Shown piece after piece: positions 1 to 8,530 of a stretch of 64,000 nucleotides of DNA (positions within the stretch are counted from its first letter, which is position 1; every line of letters starts with the position of its first letter). The position numbers and the translations under genes are program-made. The stretch covers positions 62,001 to 126,000 of the forward strand of contig CAVOHR010000002.1 in the NCBI GenBank assembly GCA_963695835.1. The letters run 5' to 3'. A model generated the notes under the pieces. It had not been told where the DNA came from and searched no databases. It saw nothing but the letters and a program-made list of their open reading frames with translations. Origin of the DNA: VRUE01 sp963695835. GTDB taxonomy: Bacteria > Actinomycetota > Thermoleophilia > Solirubrobacterales > 70-9.

Positions 1-294
1 CAGGGTGACGTCGATCAGGTCGCTCGACAGCCGCTCCTCCAGCTCGGCCGCGTCGAGGTCGGCGGCGCGGCTCTCCAGCAGCGCTTCCAGCGACCTCCGC
101 ACCCGGTTGGCGCCGCCGCCGACCTCGCCGCGTTCGGCCTCCGGCAGCTCGGCGATGCCGCGCAGGATCGCCGTCAGCTCGGCTTTGCGGCCGAGGTAGC
201 GGACCCGCAGCTCCTCCAGCTCGGCGGTCCCCTGCGCCGCCTCGATCGCGGCGCTGGCCGTGGCCTCGATCTTCTCGATCCGCTCGACCGTCAT
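1..294 (-). CDS. pheS: Phenylalanyl-tRNA synthetase alpha subunit, N-terminal part (cut by window edge)
   Basis: The alpha subunit of PheRS charges tRNA-Phe in an alpha2beta2 complex with PheT. Only the first 98 codons are in the window and they run off its left edge. The visible part begins MTVERIEKIEATA and has the charged N-terminal coiled coil of PheS, including the conserved stretch RVRYLGRKAELT near residues 30-41. The ATG at 294 is preceded by a GGAGG about 10 bases upstream. It lies after rplT and an RNA methyltransferase, the order seen in mycobacteria (rplT, tsnR, pheS). The identification rests on the N-terminal domain alone, since the catalytic domain is outside the window. Confidence 0.85.
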   Translation of the reverse strand, partial: MTVERIEKIEATASAAIEAAQGTAELEELRVRYLGRKAELTAILRGIAELPEAERGEVGGGANRVRRSLEALLESRAADLDAAELEERLSSDLIDVTL

Positions 295-337
295 GGCGCC
301 GCCCTCCGCATGGCGGGCGACGATATCCGCTTGGACA

Positions 338-1072
338 TCATGTTTCCCGCTCGCTCGCTTGCGAGGAATCGGATCTGGACGCGGCGTTCGCTACGCGCTC
401 AAGGGCAATGGCCGCGGCGGCGGCGACGTTGAGCGAGTCGGGGCCGCCGGGGCGCAGCGGGATCGTCACCCGCAGCTCGCATTCCCCCAGCACCGACGGG
501 GGCAGCCCCTCGCGCTCGGCGCCGAGGCAGAGCGTCGCCGCGCCCGACAGCGCGCCCGCCTCCTCGCCGCCGTGGGCGACCAGCGCGGCACGCGGCGCCG
601 GCGTCTCCCCCAGCTCGGCCCGCAGCGGCGGCGCGGCGAAGATCGAGCCCATGCTCGCCCGCACGGCCTTCGGCCCGTAGGGGTCGGCGCAGCCGGGGCC
701 GAGGACGACGCTGCCGCCGAGCAGGGCGTCGGCGGAGCGGACGATCGCGCCGACGTTGCCGGGGTCGGCGACGCCGTGCAGGTAGACGCAGGGCGGCCGC
801 GGCCGCTCCGCCCGGCGCAGCGGCCAGACGGCGATCGCGCGCGTGCCCGAGCCGAGTGCCGAGGCGCCGGCCAGCAGCTCCGGCTCGACCTCCTCGCCGC
901 CGAGGCCGCTGCCGGCCGCGGTCAGGAGGAAGCGCGGCTGCGCTCCGGCCGCCAGCCCGGCCTCGACCAGGTCCTCGCCCTCGGTCGCGAACAGCTCCTC
1001 GCGCTCGCGGTACTTGCGGTCGCGCAGCTTGCGGACCAGCTTCAGCTTCTCGTTGTGGGGGCTGGAAATCAT
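338..1072 (-). CDS. SpoU/TrmH-family RNA 2'-O-methyltransferase (TsnR-like)
   Basis: This 244-aa protein is a SAM-dependent RNA ribose methyltransferase of the SPOUT superfamily. The N-terminal third is a substrate-binding domain (opens MISSPHNEKLKLVRKLRDR). The C-terminal half has the three SpoU motifs: HGVADPGNVGAIVRSADA around residues 98-115, LGAEREGLP around 183-191, and the knot motif IPLRPGGPDSLNVAAAAA around 204-221. Its place between rplT and pheS matches tsnR of mycobacteria, where a 23S rRNA target is presumed. It begins about 60 bp beyond the rplT terminator, so it probably has its own promoter and may be transcribed with pheS, 43 bp downstream. The exact target nucleotide cannot be read from sequence. 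Confidence 0.88.
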   Translation of the reverse strand: MISSPHNEKLKLVRKLRDRKYREREELFATEGEDLVEAGLAAGAQPRFLLTAAGSGLGGEEVEPELLAGASALGSGTRAIAVWPLRRAERPRPPCVYLHGVADPGNVGAIVRSADALLGGSVVLGPGCADPYGPKAVRASMGSIFAAPPLRAELGETPAPRAALVAHGGEEAGALSGAATLCLGAEREGLPPSVLGECELRVTIPLRPGGPDSLNVAAAAAIALERVANAASRSDSSQASERET

Positions 1073-1131
1073 CTGTCTCTGGTTCTAGTCGGTCGAATCT
1101 TCTCCTGGAACGTCCGGACAATCCCGGACAA

Positions 1132-1159
1132 ATAAAAAGCGGGCCGTAAGACGGCCCGC
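1132..1159 (-). terminator. Rho-independent terminator after rplT
   Basis: Positions 1139-1159 form a perfect 9-bp stem (GCGGGCCGT / ACGGCCCGC) with a 3-base loop. On the minus strand the stem is followed directly by a TTTTTATTT tract (1130-1138). It lies 26 bp beyond the rplT stop codon and would end the rpmI-rplT transcript. Confidence 0.85.
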
Positions 1160-1184
1160 CCGGGAAGTGGAGTGTCGGTTGCGG

Positions 1185-1544
1185 CTAGGCGGCCGCACCC
1201 TCCCGGGCAAGCTCCACGAATCGGCGGAAGGCGTCGCGGTCGGAGACCGCGATCTCGGCGAGCATCTTGCGGTTCACCTCGACGCCGGCCTCGTCGAGGC
1301 CGTGGATCAGCTGCGAGTAGCTCATGCCCTCGAGCCGCGCGGCGGCGTTGATCCGGGTGATCCAGAGCCGGCGGAACTCGCGCTTGCGGTTGCGCCGGTC
1401 GCGGTAGGCGTACATCCCCGAGCGCTGCACCTGCTCTTTGGCGAAGCGGTAGGAGGAGTGCTTACGGCCGAAGTAGCCCTTCGCTTCCTTCAGCACCTTG
1501 CGCCGCTTCTTGCGGGCGTGGACCGAGCGCTTGACGCGGCTCAT
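1185..1544 (-). CDS. rplT: 50S ribosomal protein L20
   Basis: L20 is an early-assembly protein of the large ribosomal subunit that binds 23S rRNA. The 119-aa product has the normal length, a highly basic N-terminus (MSRVKRSVHARKKRRKVLK) and the conserved globular part with RRLWITRINAAAR near residues 58-70. Its ATG overlaps the rpmI stop codon as ATGA (1541-1544), which implies translational coupling. A strong terminator follows. In many bacteria L20 represses its own operon by binding the leader; no such structured leader is evident here, because rpmI starts only about 65 bp from the divergent wecB. Confidence 0.97.
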   Translation of the reverse strand: MSRVKRSVHARKKRRKVLKEAKGYFGRKHSSYRFAKEQVQRSGMYAYRDRRNRKREFRRLWITRINAAARLEGMSYSQLIHGLDEAGVEVNRKMLAEIAVSDRDAFRRFVELAREGAAA

Positions 1545-1741
1545 TTGCCGCCTCCCAGCAGGGCCCGGACCCGCTTCGTATCCGCCGGCGCGATCTCCAC
1601 CGGCCGCGCCATCTGCCGCTTGCGCTTCGGCGACTTCTTCTCGAGGATGTGGCTCGAGTAGGCGCGCCGCCCGCGCAGCTTGCCCTTGGCGGTCTTGCGA
1701 AAGCGCTTCTTGGCGCCGGAGTGGGTCTTCATCTTCGGCAT
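1541..1741 (-). CDS. rpmI: 50S ribosomal protein L35
   Basis: L35 is a small, very basic large-subunit protein. The 66-aa product begins MPKMKTHSGAKKRFRKTAKGK, the diagnostic N-terminus of the family, and has a typical length. The stop overlaps the rplT start by four bases. Unusually, infC, which normally precedes rpmI, is missing: the next gene upstream is wecB on the opposite strand. No good Shine-Dalgarno sequence is visible upstream of the ATG, so translation may start on a short or leaderless mRNA (inference). Confidence 0.95.
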   Translation of the reverse strand: MPKMKTHSGAKKRFRKTAKGKLRGRRAYSSHILEKKSPKRKRQMARPVEIAPADTKRVRALLGGGK

Positions 1742-1805
1742 CGGGAGGGGTATTGAAGCAGACGACGCCCCGCGCCCGCTGCGGGCGCGGGTACGCTGCC
1801 GCCGG

Positions 1806-2873
1806 ATGCGGATCGTCTACGTGGTCGGGACCCGGCCGAACTTCGTCAAGACGGCGCCGGTGATCGCGGCGCTGCGCGAGCGCCTGCCCGGCGACCGCCA
1901 CGCGCTGGTCCACACCGGCCAGCACTACGACCGGGCGATGTCGCAGGTCTTCTTCGAGGAGCTGGGCGTGCCCTCCCCCGACTACATGCTCGAGGTCGGC
2001 TCGGGCAGCCACGCCCAGCAGACGGCGCGGACGATGGAACGGCTGGAGCCTGTGCTGGCGGAGGAGCGGCCGGACCTGGTGATGGTCCCCGGCGACGTCA
2101 ACTCGACCCTGGCGACGGCGCTGACCGCGGTCAAGATGGGCATCCCGGTCGCCCACATCGAGTCCGGCCTGCGCAGCTTCGACCGCACGATGCCGGAGGA
2201 GGTCAACCGGATCGTCGCCGACGAGTTCTCCACCTACCTCTTCCTGCACAGCGACGAGGCGGTCGAGAACCTGCGCGCCGAGGGCATCCCCGACGAGCGC
2301 ATGCACTTCGTCGGCAACACGATGATCGACACGCTGGCGGCGCTGGAAGATCGCTTCCGGGCGGCCGGCGCCGCGGCGGAGCACGGCGTCGAGCCGGGCG
2401 GCTACGTCCTCGTCACCCTGCACCGCCCGGCCCTGGTCGACGGCGAGCTGCTGCCCGAGGCCGTACGCCGGCTCGCCGACCTGGCGCGGGAGATGCCGGT
2501 CGTCTTCCCCGTCCATCCCCGCACCCGCAAGGCGATGGAGGCGATCGAGGCCGACCACCCCGGCCTGGCGCTCTGCGAGCCGCTCGGCTACATCGACTTC
2601 CTCTCGCTGCTCGCCGACGCCGGTGCGGTGCTGACCGACTCCGGCGGCATCCAAGAGGAGACGACCTACCTCGGCGTCCCCTGCTTCACCCTGCGCGACA
2701 ACACCGAGCGGCCGGTGACGATCCGCGCCGGCACCAACACCCTGCTCGGACTCGACCCGGCGGCGATCGCCCGGATCCCGGCTGCCCTCGCCGCGCGACC
2801 CTCTCCACCGCCGGAGCCGCCGCCGCTCTGGGACGGTCACGCGTCCGAGCGAATCGCCGACGTGTTGGCATAG
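1806..2873 (+). CDS. wecB: UDP-N-acetylglucosamine 2-epimerase (non-hydrolysing)
   Basis: The enzyme interconverts UDP-GlcNAc and UDP-ManNAc for cell-wall or capsular polysaccharide synthesis. The 355-aa product has the family start MRIVYVVGTRPNFVKTAPV, the HTGQHYD motif near residue 38, HIESGLRSFDRTMPEE around 118-133 with the catalytic acidic residues, HRPALVDG in the middle, and TDSGGIQEETTYLGVPC near residue 280 for UDP binding. Length is within the family range (350-380). The ATG at 1806 was chosen because homology begins exactly there; the upstream in-frame extension overlaps rpmI and has no family similarity. It is monocistronic and divergent from rpmI. Confidence 0.93.
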   Translation: MRIVYVVGTRPNFVKTAPVIAALRERLPGDRHALVHTGQHYDRAMSQVFFEELGVPSPDYMLEVGSGSHAQQTARTMERLEPVLAEERPDLVMVPGDVNSTLATALTAVKMGIPVAHIESGLRSFDRTMPEEVNRIVADEFSTYLFLHSDEAVENLRAEGIPDERMHFVGNTMIDTLAALEDRFRAAGAAAEHGVEPGGYVLVTLHRPALVDGELLPEAVRRLADLAREMPVVFPVHPRTRKAMEAIEADHPGLALCEPLGYIDFLSLLADAGAVLTDSGGIQEETTYLGVPCFTLRDNTERPVTIRAGTNTLLGLDPAAIARIPAALAARPSPPPEPPPLWDGHASERIADVLA

Positions 2874-2878
2874 GGCCT

Positions 2879-2979
2879 ATCCCGGTAGGGGTGAAATGTC
2901 TTGTACTTTTTCTGGGGCGACATCCTCGGACGTTCGCAACCTATCTTCAGAAAAAGTTAAGTGGAACTCCTACCGGGAT
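2879..2979. repeat. 101-bp imperfect palindrome between convergent genes
   Basis: Two nested inverted repeats share one axis. The outer arms are perfect over 11 bp (ATCCCGGTAGG at 2879-2889 and its complement at 2969-2979). The inner arms are perfect over 10 bp (ACTTTTTCTG at 2905-2914 and its complement at 2948-2957). The arms are 36 and 32 nt around a 33-nt centre. It begins 5 bp after the wecB stop and its outer right arm ends just before the stop codon of the convergent membrane-protein gene. It could be a bidirectional terminator, a MITE-like remnant or a REP-type element; nothing else in the window matches it. Confidence 0.75.
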
Positions 2980-2984
2980 GGGTC

Positions 2985-3602
2985 TTAGCCAGCCAGGCTG
3001 TTCGCGGTGAGGACGACGAAGAGGCCGATGACGATCTCGCTGACGACCCAGGAGTTGTCGTTCATCCAGTCCCTGATCTTGGGCAGGAGCCTCTGGCCCC
3101 GTTGGCCGAGGAGGACCAGCAGCAGCGCCGGCGCGGCGACGAAGAGCAGCGTCACCGCCACGAACGGCAGCGCATGCCACCAGGGGTCACCGTGCCGCGC
3201 GAGGAAGCCGCCGACGGCGAACGAGGTGAGGATGTCCGTCGGAAAGACGCCAAGGAGCAGGAACCCGAGCCGGAAGGCGAGCTTCGGCTGCGCCGTCTCC
3301 AGTTTCCCCATCCATTTCGGCGGTTTGGACGTCTTTCGCGTGCGGAAGGTGTGGACCCCGGCGGCGAGGAGGAGCACCATGAAGATGATGTCCAGCGTGT
3401 TGCCGGATGCCCCTTGTTCGGACGCGCCCGTGCCCAGTACGAACGCGAGCGTCACGACCATCGTGACCGAGATCGCAGCGCCCAGAACGTAGGCCGCCGA
3501 ATCGCGGCGCCAGTTCTCGCTGGTCGCGAGGAAGATCGCGCTCAGGATCTGCGGTCCGGCGATCATCACGAACGCCAGCGGGATGATCTTCGCCAGGGTC
3601 AC
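2985..3602 (-). CDS. GAP/Sap-family (LysE-like) integral membrane protein
   Basis: This 205-aa polytopic membrane protein resembles the GAP/Sap family (named for the mycobacterial sulfolipid-1-addressing protein). It has about six hydrophobic segments: near residues 5-25, 35-58, 70-88, 105-130, 143-166 and 183-203. Features of the family are the early loop with P and G residues (MIAGPQILSAIFLAT), the central cytoplasmic loop rich in K/R/P (TRKTSKPPKWMGKLE) and FPTDILTSFAVG after it. Substrate is unknown. It is convergent with wecB and has no operon partners. It is the last gene before the accessory region. Confidence 0.7.
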   Translation of the reverse strand: MTLAKIIPLAFVMIAGPQILSAIFLATSENWRRDSAAYVLGAAISVTMVVTLAFVLGTGASEQGASGNTLDIIFMVLLLAAGVHTFRTRKTSKPPKWMGKLETAQPKLAFRLGFLLLGVFPTDILTSFAVGGFLARHGDPWWHALPFVAVTLLFVAAPALLLVLLGQRGQRLLPKIRDWMNDNSWVVSEIVIGLFVVLTANSLAG

Positions 3603-3850
3603 GCTCGCACCCCTCCTGCGACCATCACCGCTCCTTCTTCACCTAGCGGCACCAGTCGTAACTGGGGGGCCGGTCTGCCGCTCAATTTCTAGTCTCCTTT
3701 TTCATCAAGTGAGATGTGGCGGACCTCCGCGAGTGTTGCGGGCCTGCCTCAATAGAGAACTCTTGGAGAATCCTTCTGTCGATGGACGCAGCCCGCAACC
3801 GTATAAATCCGTGGCTTCGGTCAGGTCTCACCGCGAGGAAGATGGACATC
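3603..3850. other. Gene-free stretch at the island's left edge
   Basis: No convincing coding sequence lies between the membrane-protein start (3602) and the first repeat copy (3851). The right part (about 3775-3850) may be a strongly diverged continuation of that repeat, because short blocks such as CCGTAT and GGTC fall in similar order, but the tRNA-like core cannot be recognised. Confidence 0.4.
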
Positions 3851-3893
3851 TCGGCTGAGTTCGGTGGAGTCGGGGACCAATTTCGGGACCAAG
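3851..3893 (-). repeat. tRNA-linked island repeat, copy R1 (partial)
   Basis: This 43-bp segment (TCGGCTGAGTTCGGTGGAGT and onward to GGGACCAAG) matches the arm end of the 150-bp repeat at 4571, 18713, 20496 and 39910 in the same orientation. The tRNA-derived core expected to its left is not recognisable. It marks the leftmost boundary that can be assigned to the island. The SET-domain gene ends 35 bp to its right. Confidence 0.75.
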
Positions 3894-3927
3894 TCATCCC
3901 GCCCTCGACTCGCCTGATTCGAGGCGC

Positions 3928-4425
3928 TCAGACGGCTGAACCGGCCAGCTCGTGATCGATCTCGAGCAGGTAGGGAGCGACCAAGCCCTCGTAGGCGGCC
4001 TTGCGCTCCGCGGGAAGGTCCTTCCAGCCGGTCACCGAACCGCGACAGATATCCGCTCCGCAAAGACATCCGTCCGGAAAATGCTCGATCGAGTAGTTGC
4101 GCATCGCATAGTCGAAAGTGATCTCCTCACCGTTGGAAATCGACCTCCGAGCCACGAAGTTGCAGGCGCCCGTATCGTTCAGCTCAACGCCGCAGTTCGG
4201 ACTGCACGAGTGGTTGACCTTGGGACCGAGGCCGCCATGCCGGGCCCACCGGGTGCGACTCACCTGGGTTGCGTGTGAGTCGTTGCAGGCGACCTCGCCT
4301 TCGAGCACTCCGATCATCACCGTCTCGCCGACCTGGAAGTCACGAGTCGCGCGAACGCCACCGCCCTTGCCGCCTTCGGGAGTACACAGCTCATATCCGA
4401 CAGGATCCAAGGGACCGCCTCTCAT
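3928..4425 (-). CDS. SET-domain protein-lysine methyltransferase
   Basis: The 165-aa protein carries a compact SET domain, which transfers a methyl group from SAM to protein lysines. Visible signatures, in order: GGVRATRDFQVGETV (SET entry), NHSCSPNCGVEL near residue 91 (the NHSCxPN pseudoknot motif), RRSISNGEEITFDYAM around 114-129 (GEExxFDY with the catalytic Tyr), and a post-SET zinc motif CLCGADICRG. The whole protein is little more than the domain. It sits alone between repeat copies R1 and R2, with its stop 35 bp from R1, so it looks like the cargo of a small mobile segment. The substrate is unknown; ribosomal or DNA-binding proteins are possibilities, and a role in host or phage modification is only inference. 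Confidence 0.85.
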   Translation of the reverse strand: MRGGPLDPVGYELCTPEGGKGGGVRATRDFQVGETVMIGVLEGEVACNDSHATQVSRTRWARHGGLGPKVNHSCSPNCGVELNDTGACNFVARRSISNGEEITFDYAMRNYSIEHFPDGCLCGADICRGSVTGWKDLPAERKAAYEGLVAPYLLEIDHELAGSAV

Positions 4426-4570
4426 TTGTTTGGGCGCAGCGAAACTGCGCTCGGTGACCCTAGCCCATCGGCGAACCGGGCCCGAACACGTCGATCAGCC
4501 GGCTCTGGAGCTAGGAAAGCTCATCCGGCGAGGTGCAGTACACGGAGCGAGGAACCGGCCGCCTGTCGAT

Positions 4571-4720
4571 GGGGCGGGAAGGACTCGAACCAGCGACCGA
4601 CGGATCATGAGTCGAGCCGGAAGCCGTCTATGGAGCCGAATCTGGCCCGATAGAGCGAATCACGTCCAAGGAGTTCGGCTGAGTTCGGTGGAGTCGGGGA
4701 CCAATTTCGGGACCAAGTTC
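4571..4720 (-). repeat. tRNA-linked island repeat, copy R2
   Basis: This is a full 150-bp copy. Positions 4571-4614 read, on the minus strand, as the 3' half of a CAT-anticodon tRNA (anticodon loop, variable region, T arm with GGTTCGAGTCC, acceptor CCGCCCC). Positions 4615-4720 are the conserved arm, ending GGGACCAAGTT. One side of the T stem has diverged (CCAGC instead of CCTTC), so this is not a functional tRNA. The stretch 4426-4570 to its left holds no recognisable gene. The metallopeptidase gene ends 10 bp to the right. Confidence 0.88.
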
Positions 4721-4730
4721 TGACCTCGCG

Positions 4731-5456
4731 TCATACGCGCCATTCCTCGTCAGCAAGCGGGGCGTCGTTGAGTCGGTCACGTCTTGCCCGCCAGTCCGGC
4801 ATGAAATCGTCCATCAACTTCGTGAAGCGCCGGCCGTGGCCGCGCTCGAGAAGATGGGTCATCTCATGGACGGCGATGTACTCGAGGCTGTCGGGGCGCT
4901 TCTTGGCCAGCTCGATGTTGAACCAGATGTGCCCGGTCTCGCGGTTGCAGGAGCCCCACTTGGTCTTCATGCGGCGGATCGTCCAGCGGGGTACCTGCAC
5001 GCCGATCGTCGGCTCCCACCTGGCGATAACGCTAGGCACCGCTTCACGGAGGCGCGCGCGGTACCAGCGCCCGAGCAACTCGCGGCGTTGCTCGGGCGAG
5101 GTGCCTTCCGGGAGGTAGAGCACCAGGCGCTCCCCGTCGAGCTCGACGTGCGGATGCCCACCTCGCTCCACCAGCTTCAGCCGGTAACGGTCCCCCCAAA
5201 CGTAGTGCGACTCGCCGGCAACCATCTCTCGTTGCGACTGCCGCTCGACGCGCTGCAGCCGGTCCCGCTGGGTCTTGATCCACGGTAGGCGTTTGACGAG
5301 CGCCAGGCGGACCTGGTCGTCATCGAGGCGCTTCGGGGCCGCCACCCGGACCCGGCCGACTGGTGGATAGACGCCTATGTGGAGGTTCTTGATGTCCTTG
5401 TAGACGACGTCGACGTTGATGCCCGCAACGGTCAGGTAGGCGCTAGCGGTACTCAT
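4731..5456 (-). CDS. YgjP/SprT-like zinc metallopeptidase (M48-type) linked to type I restriction locus
   Basis: The 241-aa product belongs to the YgjP (DUF45) family of predicted zinc proteases. The diagnostic motif AVHEMTHLLERGHGRRF lies around residues 195-211: HExxH, with a third zinc ligand at the later His. Upstream is the family motif MKTKWGSCNRETGHIWFN. The gene overlaps the 3' end of hsdR by 14 bp (start ATG 5456, or GTG 5459), and this family is often found next to type I restriction genes. It is probably the last gene of the hsdMSR operon. Its role, perhaps turnover or control of the restriction complex, is inference. Confidence 0.85.
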   Translation of the reverse strand: MSTASAYLTVAGINVDVVYKDIKNLHIGVYPPVGRVRVAAPKRLDDDQVRLALVKRLPWIKTQRDRLQRVERQSQREMVAGESHYVWGDRYRLKLVERGGHPHVELDGERLVLYLPEGTSPEQRRELLGRWYRARLREAVPSVIARWEPTIGVQVPRWTIRRMKTKWGSCNRETGHIWFNIELAKKRPDSLEYIAVHEMTHLLERGHGRRFTKLMDDFMPDWRARRDRLNDAPLADEEWRV

Positions 5457-8400
5457 CACGGGCCCTCACCAACTCGAACAACTCGTCGAGGCGGTCGAAG
5501 TCGTTGGGCAGGGCGGCCTTGATTGCGAGCTTGACTTTTCGTTCCTTGAGTTGATTGCCGACCCATGAGTCGGGCTTGGAGTTCAACACCGCCTCGTCGA
5601 CCCCGGTCGCAAGGCCGTCCTCGGAGCCGAAGAAATCGATCAGGGCTCGCCGGCTGCCATTGTCGGCCCAGGCCGGATACTCGGTCTCCGGCTCTTCCTT
5701 GCCGAGCTTCGTAGCGTGCTCCACGAGCCTCGCCAGGTATTCCTCGTAGTCGAGGGAGCCCTGTCGCCGTTCCTCGAGAATGGCGTCGAGCAACTCGGAC
5801 ATGCGGTCGTAGTACTTCGGGTTCAACGGCCGCTCCTCGACTGATCACCGTGCGGACGTTGTTGGCGATCGTCTCGGCGACGGCTTCGGGGTCCTCCCTA
5901 ATCCCGTCCGGCAGCTTCTCGATCGCCCCGGCTCCGAGCTGCGACGATCAGCTCGACGAGGCCGGCGTCGCCAAAGTCGGAGATGGCCTCCGACGGATCG
6001 GCGCTGATGTAGGTATCGAGTAGGCGGCGCATGCCTGCCTCGTACTGCTTGAAATCAACGTCCTCGCCAGCACCGAGCTTCACCTCGTCGCGAACGCTGG
6101 CGTAGTGGGCCACCTCGGCCTGGATCGCGGTGGCCTCGGCGTCGGAGTACCCAGCCGCTCCCATTTCGTTTGCGAGGTTGGCGTAGGCACGGGTCAAGTG
6201 CGCGACGGCCTTATACAGCTCGACCCGCTTGGGCTCGTTGGCCTTGATCTGCTCGGCGTTCCCCTGCTCGCCGGCGCAGAAGTAACGCTGGTACTGAAGC
6301 GTGTTCTTCGGTGGCTCAACCGGCTCGCAAAGCGCGCGGATCCGCTCGAGCGCCTCGTCGAGGTCCTCACGGGACTTCGCGACCCGATCGGAGAGCAGAC
6401 CCTCGATGTCCTGCTTCTCGTATCCGTCGAGCGCACCGCCCGTGTAGTCGGCGATGGCCGATTCGAGCGAGTTGAAGAGGTCGCGGTAGTCGACGATGTA
6501 GCCGTAGTCCTTGTCGTCTCCGTCAAGCCGGTTGACGCGGCAGATGGCCTGGAAGAGGCCGTGGTCCTGCATTTTCTTGTCGATGTAGAGATAGGTCGCG
6601 CTTGGTGCGTCGAAGCCGGTCAGCAGCTTGTCGACGACGATCAGCAGCCGCATCTGACCGGGGTCGGCGACGAACCGCTCCTTGACCTGCCTCTCGAAGA
6701 GTTCGACCTTGTTCACGGCGGCGTCGGCGGGCTCGTCGAAGTGATCCGCGAGCATCTGTCGGTAGATCTCGTACGGCGCAGCCGCTCGGTCGCCCCCTCC
6801 CCTGAATCCTCCTTGGCGATGTCCCCTGCCTGCGGGTCATACGAGGTTACGATCGCGCACTTGCCGTTGAAGCCCGCCTGACAGAACAGCTCATAGAACT
6901 TGCAAGCCTGGTAGATGCTCGACCCGACGAGCATCGCGTTGCCGCGACCGTCCATCAGTCGCGGCTTGGTCTCCATGTCGAAGAGGATGTCGTCGACGAT
7001 CTGGCGGGCACGCGGCTCGGCGCTGACCACCTTCTGCATCGTGCCCCAGCGCTTCTTCAGCTCCGCCTTGGACAGATCGGTCATGCCCGTGGTCTTGGCA
7101 TCGAACCAGGCATCGACCTTCGCCGGGGAGGTGAGGTCTTGGTCGATGGTTCGCGCCTCGTAGCGCAGATCGAGCACGACGCCGTCATCCACGGCCTCGT
7201 CGAACTTGTAGGTGTGGATGAACGAGCCGAAGGTCTCGATGCTCGTCTCCTTGTCGCGCCGTAGGAGCGGCGTGCCGGTAAAGCCGACGAACATCGCCTC
7301 CGGCAGCAGCCGCTTCATCACTTCGTGCATCTTGCCGGACTGGGTGCGGTGAGCCTCGTCTACGAAGACGAACAGGTTGCCCTTGGCCCTAAAGTCGGCG
7401 GGGAGCTTGGCGCGCAGCTCAGCGATGAAGTCGGCCTCCGCCTCATCGCGCAGCCGCTCGTCGTCCGAGCCCCGGAACTTGTGGACCAGGGAACAGATCA
7501 ACCACGGCTCGCTCTGGTTCAGCGAAGCCAGCAAATCGCCGCCGCTCGTCGTGCGGTAGATCTCCTCGTCTACACCGTCGAAGACACCCTCGATCTGTTC
7601 GTCCAGCTCGGTCCGGTCGGTGATCAGGAGCAAACGGGCGTCCTTCTGGTTTTCCCGGATCCACTTTGCGAGCCACACCATCGTCAAGGACTTGCCCGAG
7701 CCCTGGGCGTGCCAGATGATGCCGCCCTCGCGCTTGGCGACCCGGTCCTGCGCGGCCTTGACGCCGAAGTACTGGTTATGACGGCACGTCTTCTTGACAC
7801 CCCCATCGAACACCATGAAGTCGTGGACGATCTCCAGCAACCGCTCCTTTGAGCACAGCTGCGCCAGGGCCCGATCCAGCGGCTCCTCGATCTTGCTGTC
7901 CTCCTTCCAGGCCAACCAATACTTCTCGGGGGTATCGATAACGGCGTAGCGCAAACCCTCGACATCGTTGCCGGCCATCACAAGCTGGATGGTGGTGAAG
8001 AAGGACCGGATGAACTCCGGCCTCTGGTTGCCGATCGTCTGCCGGATACCTTCTGAGACGGCGACCTTCGAGCGCTTCAGCTCGATCGTGCCGACCGCGA
8101 TCCCGTTGACGTAGAGCACGAGGTCGGGGCGCTTCGGGTGCTGGCCGAGCACCGTGACCTCCTCGGCCACGGCGAAGTGGTTGGCCTCGGGGTTCTTCCA
8201 GTCGATCAGCCAGACCGTCTCGTTCAAGTGGCCGGCTTCCGGTTTCACCTTCACGCCGTAACGCAGCAGGCGGTAGACGTCCTGGTTTGCCTCGTATAGA
8301 TCCCGGCCACCCCCAAGCGAGGCATCGCTCTTCAACCGATCGACGGCCTTGGCGATGTGGGTCGCGCCGTAACCTCGCTTTTCCAGGTTCAACTCGAGCA

Positions 8401-8530
8401 TCTGAAGCTCGGCGTTGGAGTTGCCCTCCCGGTCCTGCCACTTGCCGAGATAGTCGTAACCCAGCGTGTCGCGGAACAGCTCGACCACGCGGTCCTGCGT
8501 CTTGCGCTCGACTTGACCGACGTTGCTCAC
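5443..8530 (-). pseudogene. hsdR: Type I restriction enzyme R subunit, three frameshifts (pseudogene or assembly indels)
   Basis: HsdR is the ATP-dependent translocase-nuclease of a type I system. From the GTG at 8530 the first 580 or so codons are intact: nuclease motif RPDLVLYVNG then TIELKRS near residue 148, Walker A AQGSGKSLTM near 277, and FVDEAHRT near 390. The reading then shifts three times by one base: near 6772-6784 (a base missing before YEIYRQMLADHF), near 5938-5945 (an extra C; removing it gives VELGAGAIEKLPDG) and near 5839-5842 (extra base before VEERPLNPKYYDRM). Open pieces are 6713-8530, 5898-6755 and 5443-5826. Every residue block of a full-length HsdR of about 1,025 aa is present across frames. 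The start overlaps the hsdS stop as GTGA. Confidence 0.9.
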
